A stretch of 5,431 nucleotides of DNA from UBA7672 sp964529555 (GTDB lineage: Bacteria > Pseudomonadota > Alphaproteobacteria > Caulobacterales > Hyphomonadaceae), in the NCBI GenBank assembly GCA_964529555.1, contig CAZGWV010000162.1:1-5431 (forward strand), in the 5' to 3' direction. Position numbers and translations under genes: made by a program. The notes below the pieces were generated by a model. That model saw only the letters and a list, made by a program, of their open reading frames with translations. It did not search any database and was not told the DNA's origin. This document shows, one piece after another, positions 5,343 to 5,431 of this stretch. Positions within the stretch are counted from its first letter, which is position 1; each line of letters opens with the position of its first letter.

Positions 5343-5431
5343 ATGGCCCGCAAGAAGATCGCCCTTATCGGCGCCGGCATGATCGGCGGCACGCTCGCCC
5401 ACATCTGCTCGCGCGAGGAACTGGGCGACGT
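5343..5431 (+). CDS. mdh: Malate dehydrogenase, type III (LDH-like), 5' part
   Basis: The 29 complete visible codons begin MARKKIALIGAGMIGGTL, the Rossmann-fold start of the LDH/MDH family, with the NAD-binding GxGxxG at G10-A-G-M-I-G15 and the following LAHICSREELGDV typical of bacterial and alphaproteobacterial malate dehydrogenases. The enzyme oxidises malate to oxaloacetate with NAD+ in the cytoplasmic TCA cycle. A strong Shine-Dalgarno AGGAGA (5330-5335) lies seven bases before the ATG. The gene runs off the window. In many alphaproteobacteria it sits close to zapE and upstream of sucCD; here about 2.6 kb separates it from zapE. The lactate dehydrogenase alternative cannot be excluded from this fragment alone, but context strongly favours mdh. 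Confidence 0.93.
   Translation, partial: MARKKIALIGAGMIGGTLAHICSREELGD

Noticed and set aside
1..5431. tRNA, rRNA, CRISPR array, insertion sequence or attachment site
   Set aside because: No cloverleaf, rRNA-like stretch, regularly spaced direct repeats, transposase motif or terminal repeat pair was seen on either strand.

Overview
The window looks like chromosomal DNA from a GC-rich alphaproteobacterium. The best evidence is a ZapE/AFG1-family ATPase gene followed downstream on the same strand by the start of a type III (LDH-like) malate dehydrogenase gene; zapE next to mdh is a common alphaproteobacterial arrangement. Base composition, a GTG and a TTG start, and several Sec-type signal peptides fit this. 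Genus or order cannot be named from the sequence alone.

Layout, left to right: (1) the 3' end of a gene for an exported NTF2/SnoaL-like protein (to 530). (2) A short AT-rich gap carrying a promoter-like sequence and a perfect 11-bp inverted repeat, then a 331-residue nucleotidyltransferase-fold protein of the GSU2403 type (604-1599). (3) zapE (1661-2779). (4) A convergent minus-strand gene for an exported alpha/beta serine hydrolase (3613 down to 2786), whose stop lies only 6 bp from the zapE stop. (5) A 301-bp divergent intergenic region (3614-3914) with one promoter candidate per direction and an unusual series of dyads, most with 6-bp spacers. (6) Two plus-strand genes separated by one base (3915-4349 and 4351-5232). 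They encode secreted proteins that share one domain with a C-x3-C ... C-x4-C cysteine pattern, once in the first and twice in the second. (7) A 110-bp gap with an imperfect hairpin, then mdh (from 5343, cut by the window end).

How they fit together: zapE (cell division/membrane ATPase) and mdh (TCA cycle) are conserved core genes. The hydrolase and the cysteine-domain pair sit between them and look like an accessory insertion encoding exported, probably periplasmic or extracellular, proteins. The nucleotidyltransferase appears to be a separate, independently controlled unit. The least described item is the pair of coupled genes with the triplicated, disulfide-type, PPC-like domain. The most striking DNA-level signals are the 558-598 inverted repeat and the dyads of the divergent region.
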